From positions 30,380,001 through 30,444,000 of the forward strand of contig CM075943.1 in the NCBI GenBank assembly GCA_038030265.1: DNA of 64,000 nucleotides, in the 5' to 3' direction. Of this stretch, positions 44,641-54,769 are shown piece by piece (the first letter of the stretch is position 1; every line of letters starts with the position of its first letter). The DNA is from Corythucha ciliata. Lineage: Eukaryota; Arthropoda; Insecta; Hemiptera; Tingidae. A program made the translations under genes and the position numbers. The notes beneath the pieces were generated by a model. The model had not been told where the DNA came from. It ran no database searches and was given only the letters and a program-made list of their open reading frames with translations.

Positions 44641-45516
44641 AAATGCTTCACGTAGAATGTCCACGTGCTCCTTTTATAGTGCTGAAGAAGATTACCTCAC
44701 CCTGATGCTTGGAAAAGAATCTGAAGAAGGATACACGGTCCTTTCCAGCCCTCGAGTAGCATCCAACAAACGCGTAGTTCATCGGCATTTCGTTCTTTTT
44801 GGATCGGTCGAATAAACGCCATTTGTGTATTATAGAATAAAAAGACCACGTTTTGATGATTCTCTAGTCAAAATTCATTTTCCAAGTAACATAGGAACAA
44901 GACTTCTTGGCCGAGCGATGTGGGGAATACACATTCTGTTCTGCCTCAGTGACTGAAACCCGGAAGAAACCATCACCGTCTGTGGATTAATTGCTTACAA
45001 TAGACCTAAATTTCAGCTCATAAAACAACTTTTGGAACGTTAAAATTAACTAATATAATTAATCACTCAATACTGTAATAAATTTGTGGTAACCAGGAAA
45101 GGTAATATAACCCAACTCTTATCTCGTGTCCGTTCCCGATGGCAACAAGATGAATTAATACAGTCCAGATCAAATGTAAACAAACCTCTTGATTACAAGG
45201 GAGCTCGAGTTCAGTTTTGTTATTTTAGTGCGTTTTTGCTTATTTATTCTTACTTTTTTTTCGCGAAAATGCTGAGAATTGACGAAATTTGTGAAGTGTT
45301 CTAAAAATTTCAAGGAGGCCGAAGAACTTATAGCGGCTGGTCTCTTTGTCTTCACAGGGAAATTGCCTTCAGATTGTGAAGGCGTTCATCTCGCGTGCAT
45401 CGTTAGGAGCTCTTCGTCGCCTGACAAGACTTACCATGTTGAAGGAGTTCTAGCAGGCCAGGCCAATTGTTTGAGTGTTACTAAAGTCAAGTGTAGTAAT
45501 TGTAAGACATGAGTCA

Positions 45517-48435
45517 TATTGGCGATTGTAGCCAAAGTCATATGGATTACAAGTCGCGTCGCTTTTGATAAGACACGGTCCTGAAGCATTTTGGGAAAAT
45601 CGATCCCGATAGATGCCTCTGCAATTCTTACTTTATTCAATTACGAAAAAGCTTTCATGAAAGGGCGTAGGTTTTTAACTTTTCCTCGGGGGGCTTCTGC
45701 TCTCAAATTTGTTAAACATTTGTAATTATCACTTTGTTTCATTTTAGGAACTTATGTATACAGTAGATGCGTTTTAAAACCTAGGAATACGTGATCGGAA
45801 TTCGGACACTGTCGACTCGTCTCGGCTCTTGACCATTTTTATGCAGGATGTTCCGAATCAAGCACGGACAAATTTGTGGATGAAAGTAGACTTCATTTGC
45901 GACCGAAATCACCATACACACCATGGTCCGAAAATCAAAACCCTTCGAGATATGATTTTTCGAACGATTTTTAGGCTTACATAATTTTTTTTAAACTAAC
46001 GGCGAGAAACTCGTATTCATTTTGAATTTTTACAACTTTTGGTGATGGATTCGGAAAGAGCACACTATTTTCTGTCAGGATTAGCCATTTTCGACAGACG
46101 ATATCTATGTTATGTACCCTTTAATGCGAATCAAAGTCGTGCGAATCGGGGATTTTATTTTTTTTTTTCGAAAAAAGTCAGTCCCCGTTTGTCCACACTA
46201 AATCTGAGTGTACGGACAACCCGTGATTCATAAAAACATCTTCAAAATGTCCTTTTGAAAAATAGTCATAAGCGTTTTCTTAGTTTTCTGGTAATTTTTC
46301 ATCAGAAACGACGATTTCTTGGAAAAAATAATGATTTCTCTCTTCAAAATCGATTGTTTTGACCTGAAAAATTTGAACAAGTTTAGTGATTTGTGGTTTT
46401 GAGAAAAAAATCCCCGATTTGCACGACTTTGAGCCGCATTTGAGGCCACATAAAATGGTTAATATCTACCGCAAATGGATAATCCTGACAGGAAATAGTG
46501 TGTTCTTTCCGAATCTGTCACCAAAAGTTGCAAAAATGCAGATTGGAAGCGATTTTCTAGCTGTAAGTAAGCCATGAGAAAGCGTTAGAAAAATCATATC
46601 TCGAAGGGTTTTGATTTTCGGACATGGTATAGGGTGATTTCGGTCGCAAATGAGGTCTATTTTCACCCAATTTTTTTTTTTCGCACTTATCTCCTTCCAC
46701 CCTGTACAATTACTATTTTTAAATTCAATTTTAGTGAAATGAGCTGCAGTAACTTGAAAAAATATTTTTATAGACCACGTTCAAAAGTTCTGCATGTTCC
46801 AGGCGTCTGTGGAGTCCATGCAACCAAACCAATCTATTCCCTAGAAAAATAAAGTATTTTAATAGGTTTCACAGGCTCCACATTTCCACAAGCTGAAACT
46901 TCCACAGACGCACGTCCACGGGTTGACAGGCAGTTGTGAACGGGGCCTTACAACCAGGGAACTTAGACTTACTATACAAAAAATGTCATGTTCTGACAAT
47001 AATAAGTAGGTAGCTAGTTATTAAAATTCGTTCAAGATTCGTGAAATAAATAAAAGAACATTTAATTTGTTGCAAAGGTAGCCCCCTCGCCCTTTGTCGT
47101 TAACCACCAGCACTACGGGTGTTCCGGTTTGATGGGTATACTAACTCGTTACCCTAATCATCCTTTCAACATGCAGTACTACTTCAGTACTTCAACCTGG
47201 AGTGCTTTGCAGCATTGATCCTTCGTCTTTCACAGCATTTAATTTTAATGTTATGATCGTATTGACGAAATGTTCGTTGAAACTGTAACGAAGAGTCAAA
47301 AACACGATGAGAACAAGGAACGTCAGGAAGAAGAACGCCCAATTTTACTGCTTCTTTGGGTGGTGGTGGGGGGAATCCGACTCTCCCACCCTGAAGAAGT
47401 TGCCTTCAGTACGACCCTGATCTTCAAACTATATAATTTCTGCTCTGCAGTTCACAAAGGGCTAAAATAAAGGAACCATGTAAACTGAACTTGAATAAAG
47501 TAAAGAACGCAGTGCTCTCTTCCGGGATCAAAAATGATAAATTTATTTGAGACCGCTGATTTAGGGTGGGAGGGGGTGGAGTGGTGCAACTTGTAATCCA
47601 TATGACTTTGATTGTAGCTATCACTAGCGGCGCTAGTGTCGTGTGATAATGAAATTGGTACTCCCTACATATGTTAAATGATACCAAGTTTTGTGTTTTT
47701 TTAAAGTGTTTTTTCGTGGTCAACGTCCGTAACATAACGGGAAAAAAATTGTCAGTTGGCCTAAAGTGACGAGGACAGAAGAACATGGTTTCTGATACAT
47801 TTATACTCAATCGTCAAGCAAGCTCCCAAGCCTTTCGGCGGTCGAATTTCTCCCAACACTGCGCTAATTGATAGCTGACACCGTTGAACCCTCAATTTTT
47901 GGGAAACAATGAAATGATAATGCTGAGTCTCGGTTACGACGGGAAGAGCACCCAAAGACAAAGCAGATTTCTCTGGATTCACCCTTGAGAGACATCCCAC
48001 GAGCGCCTTATCATTTCATTATTGGTACTCGCCAGCTCACCGTTTCGTTTTAGTGCTCAGAGAACGGCACGGGTTCAGTAAAATGGTCGAAAACGTTTTT
48101 GAATCGTGTTTTCGAGTTTTCTTGCTCCAAAAAATGGCCGACCGTGAGTTTCTGTACGGGTGTACTGCGCACCCGCATAACCGTCTTGTTTTCTTGATTC
48201 GGTGATGCCAAAGGTACAATATCGAGGCCTCCTCGTCACCGTCGGATTATGTAGCCGTAGTTCACAGTAAAAAAGTGTCACTGACCAACATTTGTGATAC
48301 ATGAACTTTCTCATTGTAGAAAACCTTTGTTTTAGTTTGTTGTCAAACGACAACAACAAATCACATGGAGTACCGGACTCAATGTTTCTCTGAAAAGCCA
48401 CCAGATATCGTATCCCTTAGCTACAATCGCCAATA
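45517..48435. mobile_element. 2.9-kb insertion with 16-bp terminal inverted repeats
   Basis: It begins TATTGGCGATTGTAGC (45517-45532) and ends GCTACAATCGCCAATA (48420-48435), a perfect 16-bp inverted pair, and interrupts the SWIM gene copy. The next words on the left (CAAAGTCATATGGATTACAAG) are mirrored at about 47596-47616, not at the extreme end, so the right side is rearranged or nested. No transposase recognised. Contains a palindromic sub-element and a copy of the 40.0-kb repeat. Confidence 0.65.
45840..46712. mobile_element. Palindromic sub-element with ~320-bp arms
   Basis: Left-arm phrases 'catttgcgaccgaaatcacc', 'cgaaaatcaaaacccttcg', 'tttctgtcaggattagcc' and 'gtcgtgcgaatcggggatt' reappear inverted on the right (46390-46700). 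The outer ends read 'tgcaggatgttccg' and 'ccaccctgtaca', i.e. a CCCTGTA-type terminus shared with the end at 4862 and the start at 57108. A foldback relic nested in the 2.9-kb insertion. Confidence 0.7.
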
Positions 48436-48834
48436 GCTCAGGTACTTGATGGCCTCCTTGATGTCCGTCAACCGGTATGTTGTAGTTCTCACATTTTTGC
48501 TTTGCTTGAAGACACCTATACTTCTACTATAAGTAGACAAGTGCTACACAAGTATACACTCTGGGTTGCCAAGCATAGCGGACAAAACCGAAGAAATTTC
48601 GCCACTGGCTCGGCCTGCTCTTGGCTTACGGCAACGAAGAAAAATTATAAAACCGTACCGATTCCGGTAGTGGAAAAAGTTCCCAGATTAGAAGAAAATC
48701 ATGGACCGAAGTGCTACGGCTACGTGACAGTGCTGCACGCACCAGATATCCTCTTTTTTTCTCTCATATTCATCAAGCCACACAACGTGTGAGGCAACAG
48801 GGTGTTTAAACAAATTTTAAATGCCTGTTCCTCT

Positions 48835-49312
48835 TCAAACACAGCAAAAAAATTTAAGAACTACAACACACCGGTTGACGGACACCAAGGAGGCAACAGC
48901 GTGCTTGCAAGAGGCTGAGCTACATGCCTTACAATTACTACACTTGACTTTAGAATCTCTCAAGCAATTGACCTGGCTCGCTAGAACTCCTTTAACCTGG
49001 TAAGTCTTGTCAGGCGAGGAAGAGCTCCTAACGATGCACGCGAGATGAACGCCTTCACCATCTGAAGGTAATTTCCCTGTGAGGACAACGAGACCAGCAG
49101 CAATAAGTTCTTCGGCCTCCATGAAATTTCTATATTTATGGGTGCAATCGCACACTTCACAAATTTCGTCAATTCTCACATTTTCGCGAAAAAAAAGTAA
49201 GAATAAATAAACAAAAACGCACTAAAATAACAAAACTGAACTCGAGCTCCCTTGTAATCAAGAGGTTTGTTTACATTTGATCTGGACTGTATTAATTCAT
49301 CTTGTTGCCATT
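48835..49312 (-). pseudogene. SWIM zinc-finger gene, minus-strand copy
   Basis: An open frame (48835-49179) encodes EAEELIAAGLVVLTGKLPS, GVHLACIVRSSSSPDKTYQV and KVKCSNCKACSSASCKHAVA, a complete SWIM-type C-x2-C-x6-C-x-H cluster. The presumed ATG, compared with the plus copy at 45269 (ATGCTGAGA), has lost one base and reads ATGTGAGA, so the start is broken. Upstream DNA to 49312 matches the plus copy closely (dinucleotide-level differences only). The two copies are tail to tail about 30 bp apart. Confidence 0.7.
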
Positions 49313-49319
49313 GACACAG

Positions 49320-49500
49320 CGCTAGCGGCGCTGCTCGCCTCCAATATAAACCTGGATTGCTTTCAGAGTCACAGCGGACTGGACAGGTGTGGAGGGGGTA
49401 GGTCGTCCCCTGGTAAACAATCACCCTGTCACTCTCCTTGTGTAGTTATGGCAACACGGTACTTATTCTCCGCTCTCCACCGGGAGATGAGAGGGGTGGA
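49320..49500. repeat. Fragment of the composite repeat, inverted
   Basis: CCTGGATTGCTTTCAGAG, CACAGCGGACTGGACAGG, GGTCGTCCCCTGGTAAAC and 'ccttgtgtagttatggcaac' are the reverse complement of 28.98-29.35 kb without the MITE at 29037. This is the empty-site copy. Confidence 0.8.
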
Positions 49501-49800
49501 GGGTTAAGCAAACAAAGAATGAAAAGTCAAAATAAGTGCCTGCAATTTTTTTTAAAAGCGATATAATTTGGCGGAGTCGTTCCTTAGACCTTATGTACCG
49601 TTTTAAGGCCCAGTTAATTGATACGTACCACGTGAAGCCCCGTGTATTCAATACAGACAGCACTCGGCGCAGTGACGGGCTAGTTTATTATGTGTATCAG
49701 TGAGAAACGACCAGTTAACTTCATGAGGGAGCAAGGAAGGGCTTCCCTGCTGCCCGCGACAATCACGCTCACGAGCATATCTTAGATAGGTTGGACAACA

Positions 49801-51808
49801 AAGCTGAAGTTTAAAAGTGTTCCCTGTCATGCGTATAAAAATAGAAGTAATTTAATATTTTAGTATTAATGGTGTCCTTCGACCAGAATCCCGGCCTCGA
49901 ACCTAGCCGTATTCAATCACTGTCGATATTAAGGAATTTTTCTACCTCATATCTGGAGCCTCAGTACCAACTCGCGCTAAAATGCCGCTAGACGTGATTG
50001 CTATGGCGGGATAATGTTATTTCTTATTTGGCGTCCTTGGATCCCGCGTGCGGCTTTTCCCCCGACCGTTCATACTAAGGCCCCTGGCCGCATACCCAGG
50101 ATGGAGTAGGGCGATTCACACCCTCACCATACGAGCGTATTGGTCGATGTGCGGTTTGTTGTACAAACACCGCCGAGAACCCTTAATACGAAGCCAAGTG
50201 TTTCGGGGCGCTTATATTTATTATTGTTAATTGGAACGGTGGCGAGGTCTCTACGTTGATGAGTGGAACGAAAAAATTACTGAACTTAGCTCTATCTTAA
50301 AAGAATTTCTAAAAGTTTCACAACTGAGATGTTACCCTGCACCTGCAGCAGTTTTCTTTGCTCCAATCATTACACTTAGGGGCCCTGCAATCACTTCTTT
50401 CACAGGAACATTGTCCTGCAGGCAATAATGCGTAGTTCTCCCGATTTAAAAAGTGGCCCCAGAAATGTTGATAATTTTGTTTTATTGGAAAAAGTCCCAC
50501 CTGTTAATTTTTTAAAAATGTGTCATCCCATGACGTCATGGCACAAACAATAATAATTGGTTGAAAATTAAGAGCATACCTCTTTATTCTATTTACCTTG
50601 GGTTGGCACCGGTCTCTTAAGTAAGATTCCGTAGATTAGGCTAATCGTTTGTACTAATGCGGATTGGCTTCGTACATAATTTTTGGGATGTTTATTATCT
50701 CTCTGATGGAAGGGCCACACATGACTGTGTCAAATTGAAGCGTTGAATTGCAATTCAATTTTCCAGTATGTCGGTTTCCTTAAGAATTGCTATGATATTT
50801 ATGAAACTCAAGAAATGACACTATCAGGATGTACCCACTTAGGGAGGGACTCTCGCCCGCCCTTGAATTTAGTGGCATGAGCTTCCCCTGCTTCTTAAAA
50901 TCACGTACCGGGAATAATTTTGGAATAAATGGTCACTATGTAGCGTCTGTAGTAAAGGCCCGTTCACAAGCTCTATGCTTGTATTGTGTGTCTACGCAAG
51001 GTAATAGACTAAAGAGGTATGCTCTTGATTTTCAAAAAGTATTATTGTTTGTGCCGTGACGTCATGGGATGCCAATTTTTAAAAAATTAACAGGTGGAAC
51101 TTTTTTCAATAAAACAAAATGGTCAACATTTCTGGGGCCACTTTTGAAATCGGGAGAACTTCGCATTATTGCCTGGGGATAATGTTCCGGTGAAAGAAGT
51201 GATTGCAGGAACCCTAAGTGAAATGGCTGGAGCAAAGGAAACTGCTGCAAGTGCAGGGTATCATCTGAGTTGTGAAATTTTTAGAAATTCTTTCAAGATA
51301 GAGCTATGTTCATCAATTTTCTCGTTAAACAATGAGTTTTTGTGACGAATCATCTTGGTAGAGATCTCGCTACCGTTCCAATTAACAATAATATAAGGCT
51401 GCTAACTGTGCCTTGGCTTCGTATTAAGAGCTCTCGGCGATTATTGTACAACAAACCGCACATCGACCAATACGCTCGTATGGTGAGGGTGTGAATTGCC
51501 CAACTCCATCCAGGGATATGCGGTCAGGGGCCTTAGTACGAACGGTCAGGGAAAAAGCCGCAAGCAGGATTCAAGGACGCCGAATAAGAAATGACACTAT
51601 CCCGCCATACCAATCACGTCTAGCGGCATTTTCGCACGAGTTCGTAATAAGGTCCCAGATGAGGGAAACCAATTCCTTAATATCGACAGTGATTGAATAC
51701 GGCTAGGTCCGAGCCCGGGATTCTGGTCGAAGGACACCGTTAATACTAAATTACTTCTACGTAGGTACTTTTAAATATATGACAGGGAACACTTTCAAAC
51801 TTCAGCTT
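49801..51808. repeat. Large inverted repeat, arms ~800 bp, spacer ~400 bp
   Basis: The left arm 49801-50599 is mirrored by 50998-51808. Landmarks in both are 'agctgaagttt', GTGTCCTTCGACCAGAATCC, CGTATTCAATCACTGTCG, 'ccaatacgctcgtatggtg', 'ttaattggaacggt' and GACGTCATGGCACAAAC. Arms differ by scattered substitutions and small indels (about 10%). The spacer contains an inverted copy of the 22.05-kb dispersed repeat. No protein family is recognised in either arm. TSDs are not evident. Confidence 0.9.
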
Positions 51809-51849
51809 ATATTAAGGAAATACGCTACGTACATCGAGGCCGTACAAGT

Positions 51850-52215
51850 GGGAAAAAAATCGCGGCTAAAATTGAGAAAAATCGCTTAATTCGTCGATAA
51901 AATTAGGAAAAAGTGCCAATTGGTGGCTAAAATTGAGAACACGCCAATCCGTATAGCTTCTGAAAGATATTAGAATGTGTAAAAAATCACGGAAGCACGC
52001 TAATTCATGGCTAATATTGAGATACTCACTATTTAACATGGCTATAATTAAGAAAAACTCTAAATTTAAGCCCAAATTGAGAAAAAGTGCTGACTCGCGG
52101 AGTCACAGCTAAAAATTGAGGAAAACGCCAATTTGTGGCAAAAATTGAGAAAAATAGCAAATTTTCAGTCCAAATTAAGAAAAAGTGCTGATTCCCTGCT
52201 AAAATGGAAAAAACG
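51850..52215. repeat. Degenerate ~30-bp array, class D (short copy)
   Basis: About 11 units of 'ggctaaaattgagaaaa' and 'gcaaattcgtgg', the same class and orientation as 13.84-14.96 kb. It begins immediately beyond the large inverted repeat. Confidence 0.78.
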
Positions 52216-52727
52216 TGCGAAAAAACAAATAGCTCACCAGCCAATCACAATCCCTCTCTTCCCTAACTACATGACTTGGATATTTTAAGTATCTGTGTGA
52301 CGGTACACTAGATTTTCTACCGTGATAATTGATAATCGCTCCAGATTGGCAGATTGCCAGTTACATATTATGTAACAATTAAACACACTTGAGTTGGTTT
52401 AGCGCCTTAGTGGGTTTTTTGTGTAATTGAGGAATGGGCGGGGGGATTCACCCTCACACCATTTTTGGTGGATTCTTTCAGGGGTCTAAAAAGCATTTTT
52501 TCACATTTGCGTTTAGCCTTGGAATGGTAGACCTACGTCTTGTAATGGTCACCGAGGTTGGAAAGAATCTCAGCGCTTACATTTTATTCAATCGTTTATT
52601 AAAGAAGTAGATTCGGCGAATTGGAATTGGGAGGAAGGGTGAGTGAGGGGAAGAAGGAACGCTAGGAGGCTGACTCTTGGGACGTTGACTGACCTCGAAT
52701 TTACAATGATCCCTTTAAAGGCACGGG
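52216..52727. other. Unassigned stretch
   Basis: No supported gene or repeat. Confidence 0.35.
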
Positions 52728-52988
52728 ATGAATGCCGCAGGCGGGATGATCCCAGATGACGACGACGACGACGAGACGCTTACGAGCGCCGAAGAATCGC
52801 ACAGAGACGTCGAAGCTCGAAGACAACGGTTCGGGAGACGGCAAGACGTGGAGTTGAGGCGGACTCGGACTGGCCACGCTCGCGACGACGCTGATCGTGT
52901 CTTTTCAAGAAGGTCGACGAGAAAAAGGAACGGTTTTTCAACAAGTTCGTTTTACGAAAAAATACTGTCGCACGTGCTCGAGAGAGGG
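52728..52988 (+). other. Open frame interrupted by the LTR retrotransposon
   Basis: ATG at 52728 opens a frame rich in Asp, Glu and Arg (PDDDDDDETLTSAEE, then many Arg) that is still open when it meets the LTR element at 52989. Sequence after the element (54765 on) continues the pre-insertion site. Low complexity makes a real protein doubtful; it may be an old repeat rather than an exon. Confidence 0.2.
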
Positions 52989-53139
52989 TGTCGTATCCAA
53001 ACAAATGTAACCAATGCGACAAGTTCATTTTTATTTTAAAAAGAAAACATATTTTCATGATTATTCAGTTGTTCAATAAACGATAAAAAGTCAACCTAAT
53101 TCTTAATTGGCAATCTTACTTATTTCGTGAGATACAACA
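52989..53139 (+). repeat. 5' LTR (151 bp)
   Basis: TG...CA ends, TGTCGTATCC to ATACAACA. Identical in length to the 3' LTR. The only difference seen is 'acttattt' here against 'actcattt' in the other. Confidence 0.95.
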
Positions 53140-53699
53140 AGTGGACGACGAGGAAAACTAAGACATGGCCGAAGAAGACGTTCGGCAACAAAATGAGTCA
53201 ATTTTGGAAGCACTGCGCACCCAAAGCGCGGTTCTCGGGCAGCTCCTTCAACAAGTAGTGCTCCACGGCCCGACCGACGTACCACAACATGATACTCGTT
53301 CTGACACACACTCGGTGCACTTTGACACATTCGACGAAGAACAAGAATCCTTCAAGTCCTACCGTCAAAGGCTGGAGAATTTCTTTGAACTCCGCAACAT
53401 TCGCGGAACTTCACCGGCCAATGAAACGCTCAAAGCTCGAATACTAATTAACGCTCTTGGAGCGAAATATTACACTTTTCTTGCAAGCCTCACGTCACCA
53501 GATCTGCCGTCATCGAAGACTTATGACGAGTTGATAACAACACTTGAGAAACAATTGTGCCCAAAATCCAACGTGCATACGGAACGGCACAAATTCCTAT
53601 CCCGCTTCCAAAGGAATGGTGAAACTGTTTCTCAGTACTTATCTGGACTAAAAAAACTGGGCGTCTCATGTAACTGGACATGTCGTAACGATAGCTGCA

Positions 53700-53799
53700 A
53701 CAGAACCGAATTTCCAAACGGCCGTTCCAAGGTAATTCCTTGCTTGCACTCGGTCCCCTGGAGAAAGATGTCGCACAAGCCCGGTCTGTTCTGGTGTTG
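53700..53799. repeat. 100-bp inverted copy of the integrase tail, at the deletion junction
   Basis: Positions 53700-53799 are the exact reverse complement of 54372-54471. The segment sits at the point where gag stops and integrase begins, i.e. in place of the lost pol region. It keeps the frame open by chance, adding about 33 residues unrelated to either domain. Confidence 0.96.
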
Positions 53800-54371
53800 C
53801 CAAAGCTGCGCGGAAGTAAAGAATAATCCTACCAAGGCTCCTCCGCACAGCTGGGAGGAACCGTCAGAGAACTGGCAACGCATTCACGTGGATTATGCTG
53901 GCCCCTTCAAAGAACATTATTTTTTTATTGTTGTCGACGCGCGATCAAAATGGCTAGAAATAAATATGTTTCCAAAGGCGCCCACATGAAAATCAACAAT
54001 CAAATGCCTGGACCAAATATTCGCGCGAAATGGCCTGCCAATGACAATCGTTTCGGACAATGCTAGCATTTTCAAATCTGACGAATTCTTCAGCTACTGT
54101 CGATCAAATGGCATTGAACAGAGATTTTGCGCTCCAAATCATCCAGCAACGAATGGCTTAGCGGAACGTTCTGTACAAAATTTCAAACAAAAACTGAAGG
54201 CAATGAGTAATGACAGTGGAAGTTTACTAGAAAAACTTAATGCTTTTCTTTTCAAGTACAGAAGTTCGCCTCTGCGGAACGGGAAAAGTCCAGGTGAAAT
54301 ATTCATGAACCGATCTTTGCGAACAAAACTTCACATTATGAAACCGATACCGACACGCAATTGTGCCAAGT

Positions 54372-54471
54372 CAACACCAGAACAGACCGGGCTTGTGCGA
54401 CATCTTTCTCCAGGGGACCGAGTGCAAGCAAGGAATTACCTTGGAACGGCCGTTTGGAAATTCGGTTCTGT
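54372..54471. repeat. Source copy of the 100-bp inverted segment
   Basis: Encodes part of the integrase C-terminal region (PEQTGLVRHLSPGDRVQ) in the sense direction. Identical, inverted, to 53700-53799. Confidence 0.96.
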
Positions 54472-54613
54472 CCTTAGACGTCTCGGTCGACTTCACTACC
54501 TTATAAGACTAGACTCATGACAAGAAATTAAAAGGCACATAAATCAAATACTCAAAACAGAGGTAAAGTGAAGGAATCCACGGTACGGATCTCAACGTCT
54601 AAGTGCCGGAGAC

Positions 54614-54764
54614 TGTCGTATCCAAACAAATGTAACCAATGCGACAAGTTCATTTTTATTTTAAAAAGAAAACATATTTTCATGATTATTCAGTTGTTCA
54701 ATAAACGATAAAAAGTCAACCTAATTCTTAATTGGCAATCTTACTCATTTCGTGAGATACAACA
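54614..54764 (+). repeat. 3' LTR (151 bp)
   Basis: Same ends as the 5' LTR with one substitution. The sequence just upstream (AAGTGCCGGAGAC) is only a weak polypurine tract. Confidence 0.95.
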
Positions 54765-54769
54765 GAGGG

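Larger units (their letters stand above)
45139..48793 (+). pseudogene. SWIM zinc-finger gene, plus-strand copy, split by a 2.9-kb insertion
   Basis: The left part (45139-45516) encodes EAEELIAAGLFVFTGKLPS, GVHLACIVRSSSSPDKTYHV and KVKCSNCKT. It is cut within the zinc-finger and resumes after the insertion at 48436-48793 (GPKCYGYVTVLHAPDIL). Comparison with the minus copy at 48.8-49.3 kb shows where the break falls. Proteins with this layout are SWIM-finger proteins often linked to a YqaJ-type nuclease domain (family knowledge); no nuclease part is visible here. The insertion, frame breaks and missing cysteines make this a pseudogene. Confidence 0.7.
53165..54520 (+). pseudogene. Gag-integrase frame of the LTR element
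   Basis: From ATG 53165 the frame encodes a gag-like region to about 53699 (VHFDTFDEEQESFKSYRQRL, LINALGAKYYTFLASL, TYDELITTLEKQL), then the 100-bp inverted insert, then integrase in the same frame. Integrase starts in the CxxC of its zinc-binding domain (CQSCAEVKNN); the core holds the D-D-E residues in HVDYAGPF, VSDNASIF and LAERSVQNFK, followed by a C-terminal tail with GDRVQARNYLGTAVWKFG. One in-frame TGA at 53987-53989 interrupts the core between the two Asp. Protease, reverse transcriptase and RNase H are missing altogether. Resembles the K02A2.6-like gypsy group common in arthropods (family knowledge). Confidence 0.88.
52989..54764 (+). mobile_element. Ty3/Gypsy-type LTR retrotransposon, internally deleted, GAGGG TSD
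   Basis: Two 151-bp LTRs (52989-53139 and 54614-54764) both start TGTCGTATCC and end GAGATACAACA, and differ at one base. A 5-bp duplication, GAGGG, flanks the element (52984-52988 and 54765-54769). TGG at 53142 sits where a primer-binding site is expected; the tRNA was not identified. An AATAAA lies in each LTR (near 53078 and 54703). The internal region, 1,474 bp, has gag and integrase but no protease, reverse transcriptase or RNase H. One LTR mismatch implies recent insertion. It must have been moved by a related complete element. Confidence 0.95.

Noticed and set aside
47424..47810. 128-codon minus-strand frame in the 2.9-kb insertion
   Set aside because: No motif of any transposase or host protein; it covers an inverted-repeat junction and is probably chance.
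53666..53848. Minus-strand frame encoding an integrase C-terminal piece
   Set aside because: It is real integrase sequence but only because the 100-bp segment is an inverted copy; it is not an independent gene.
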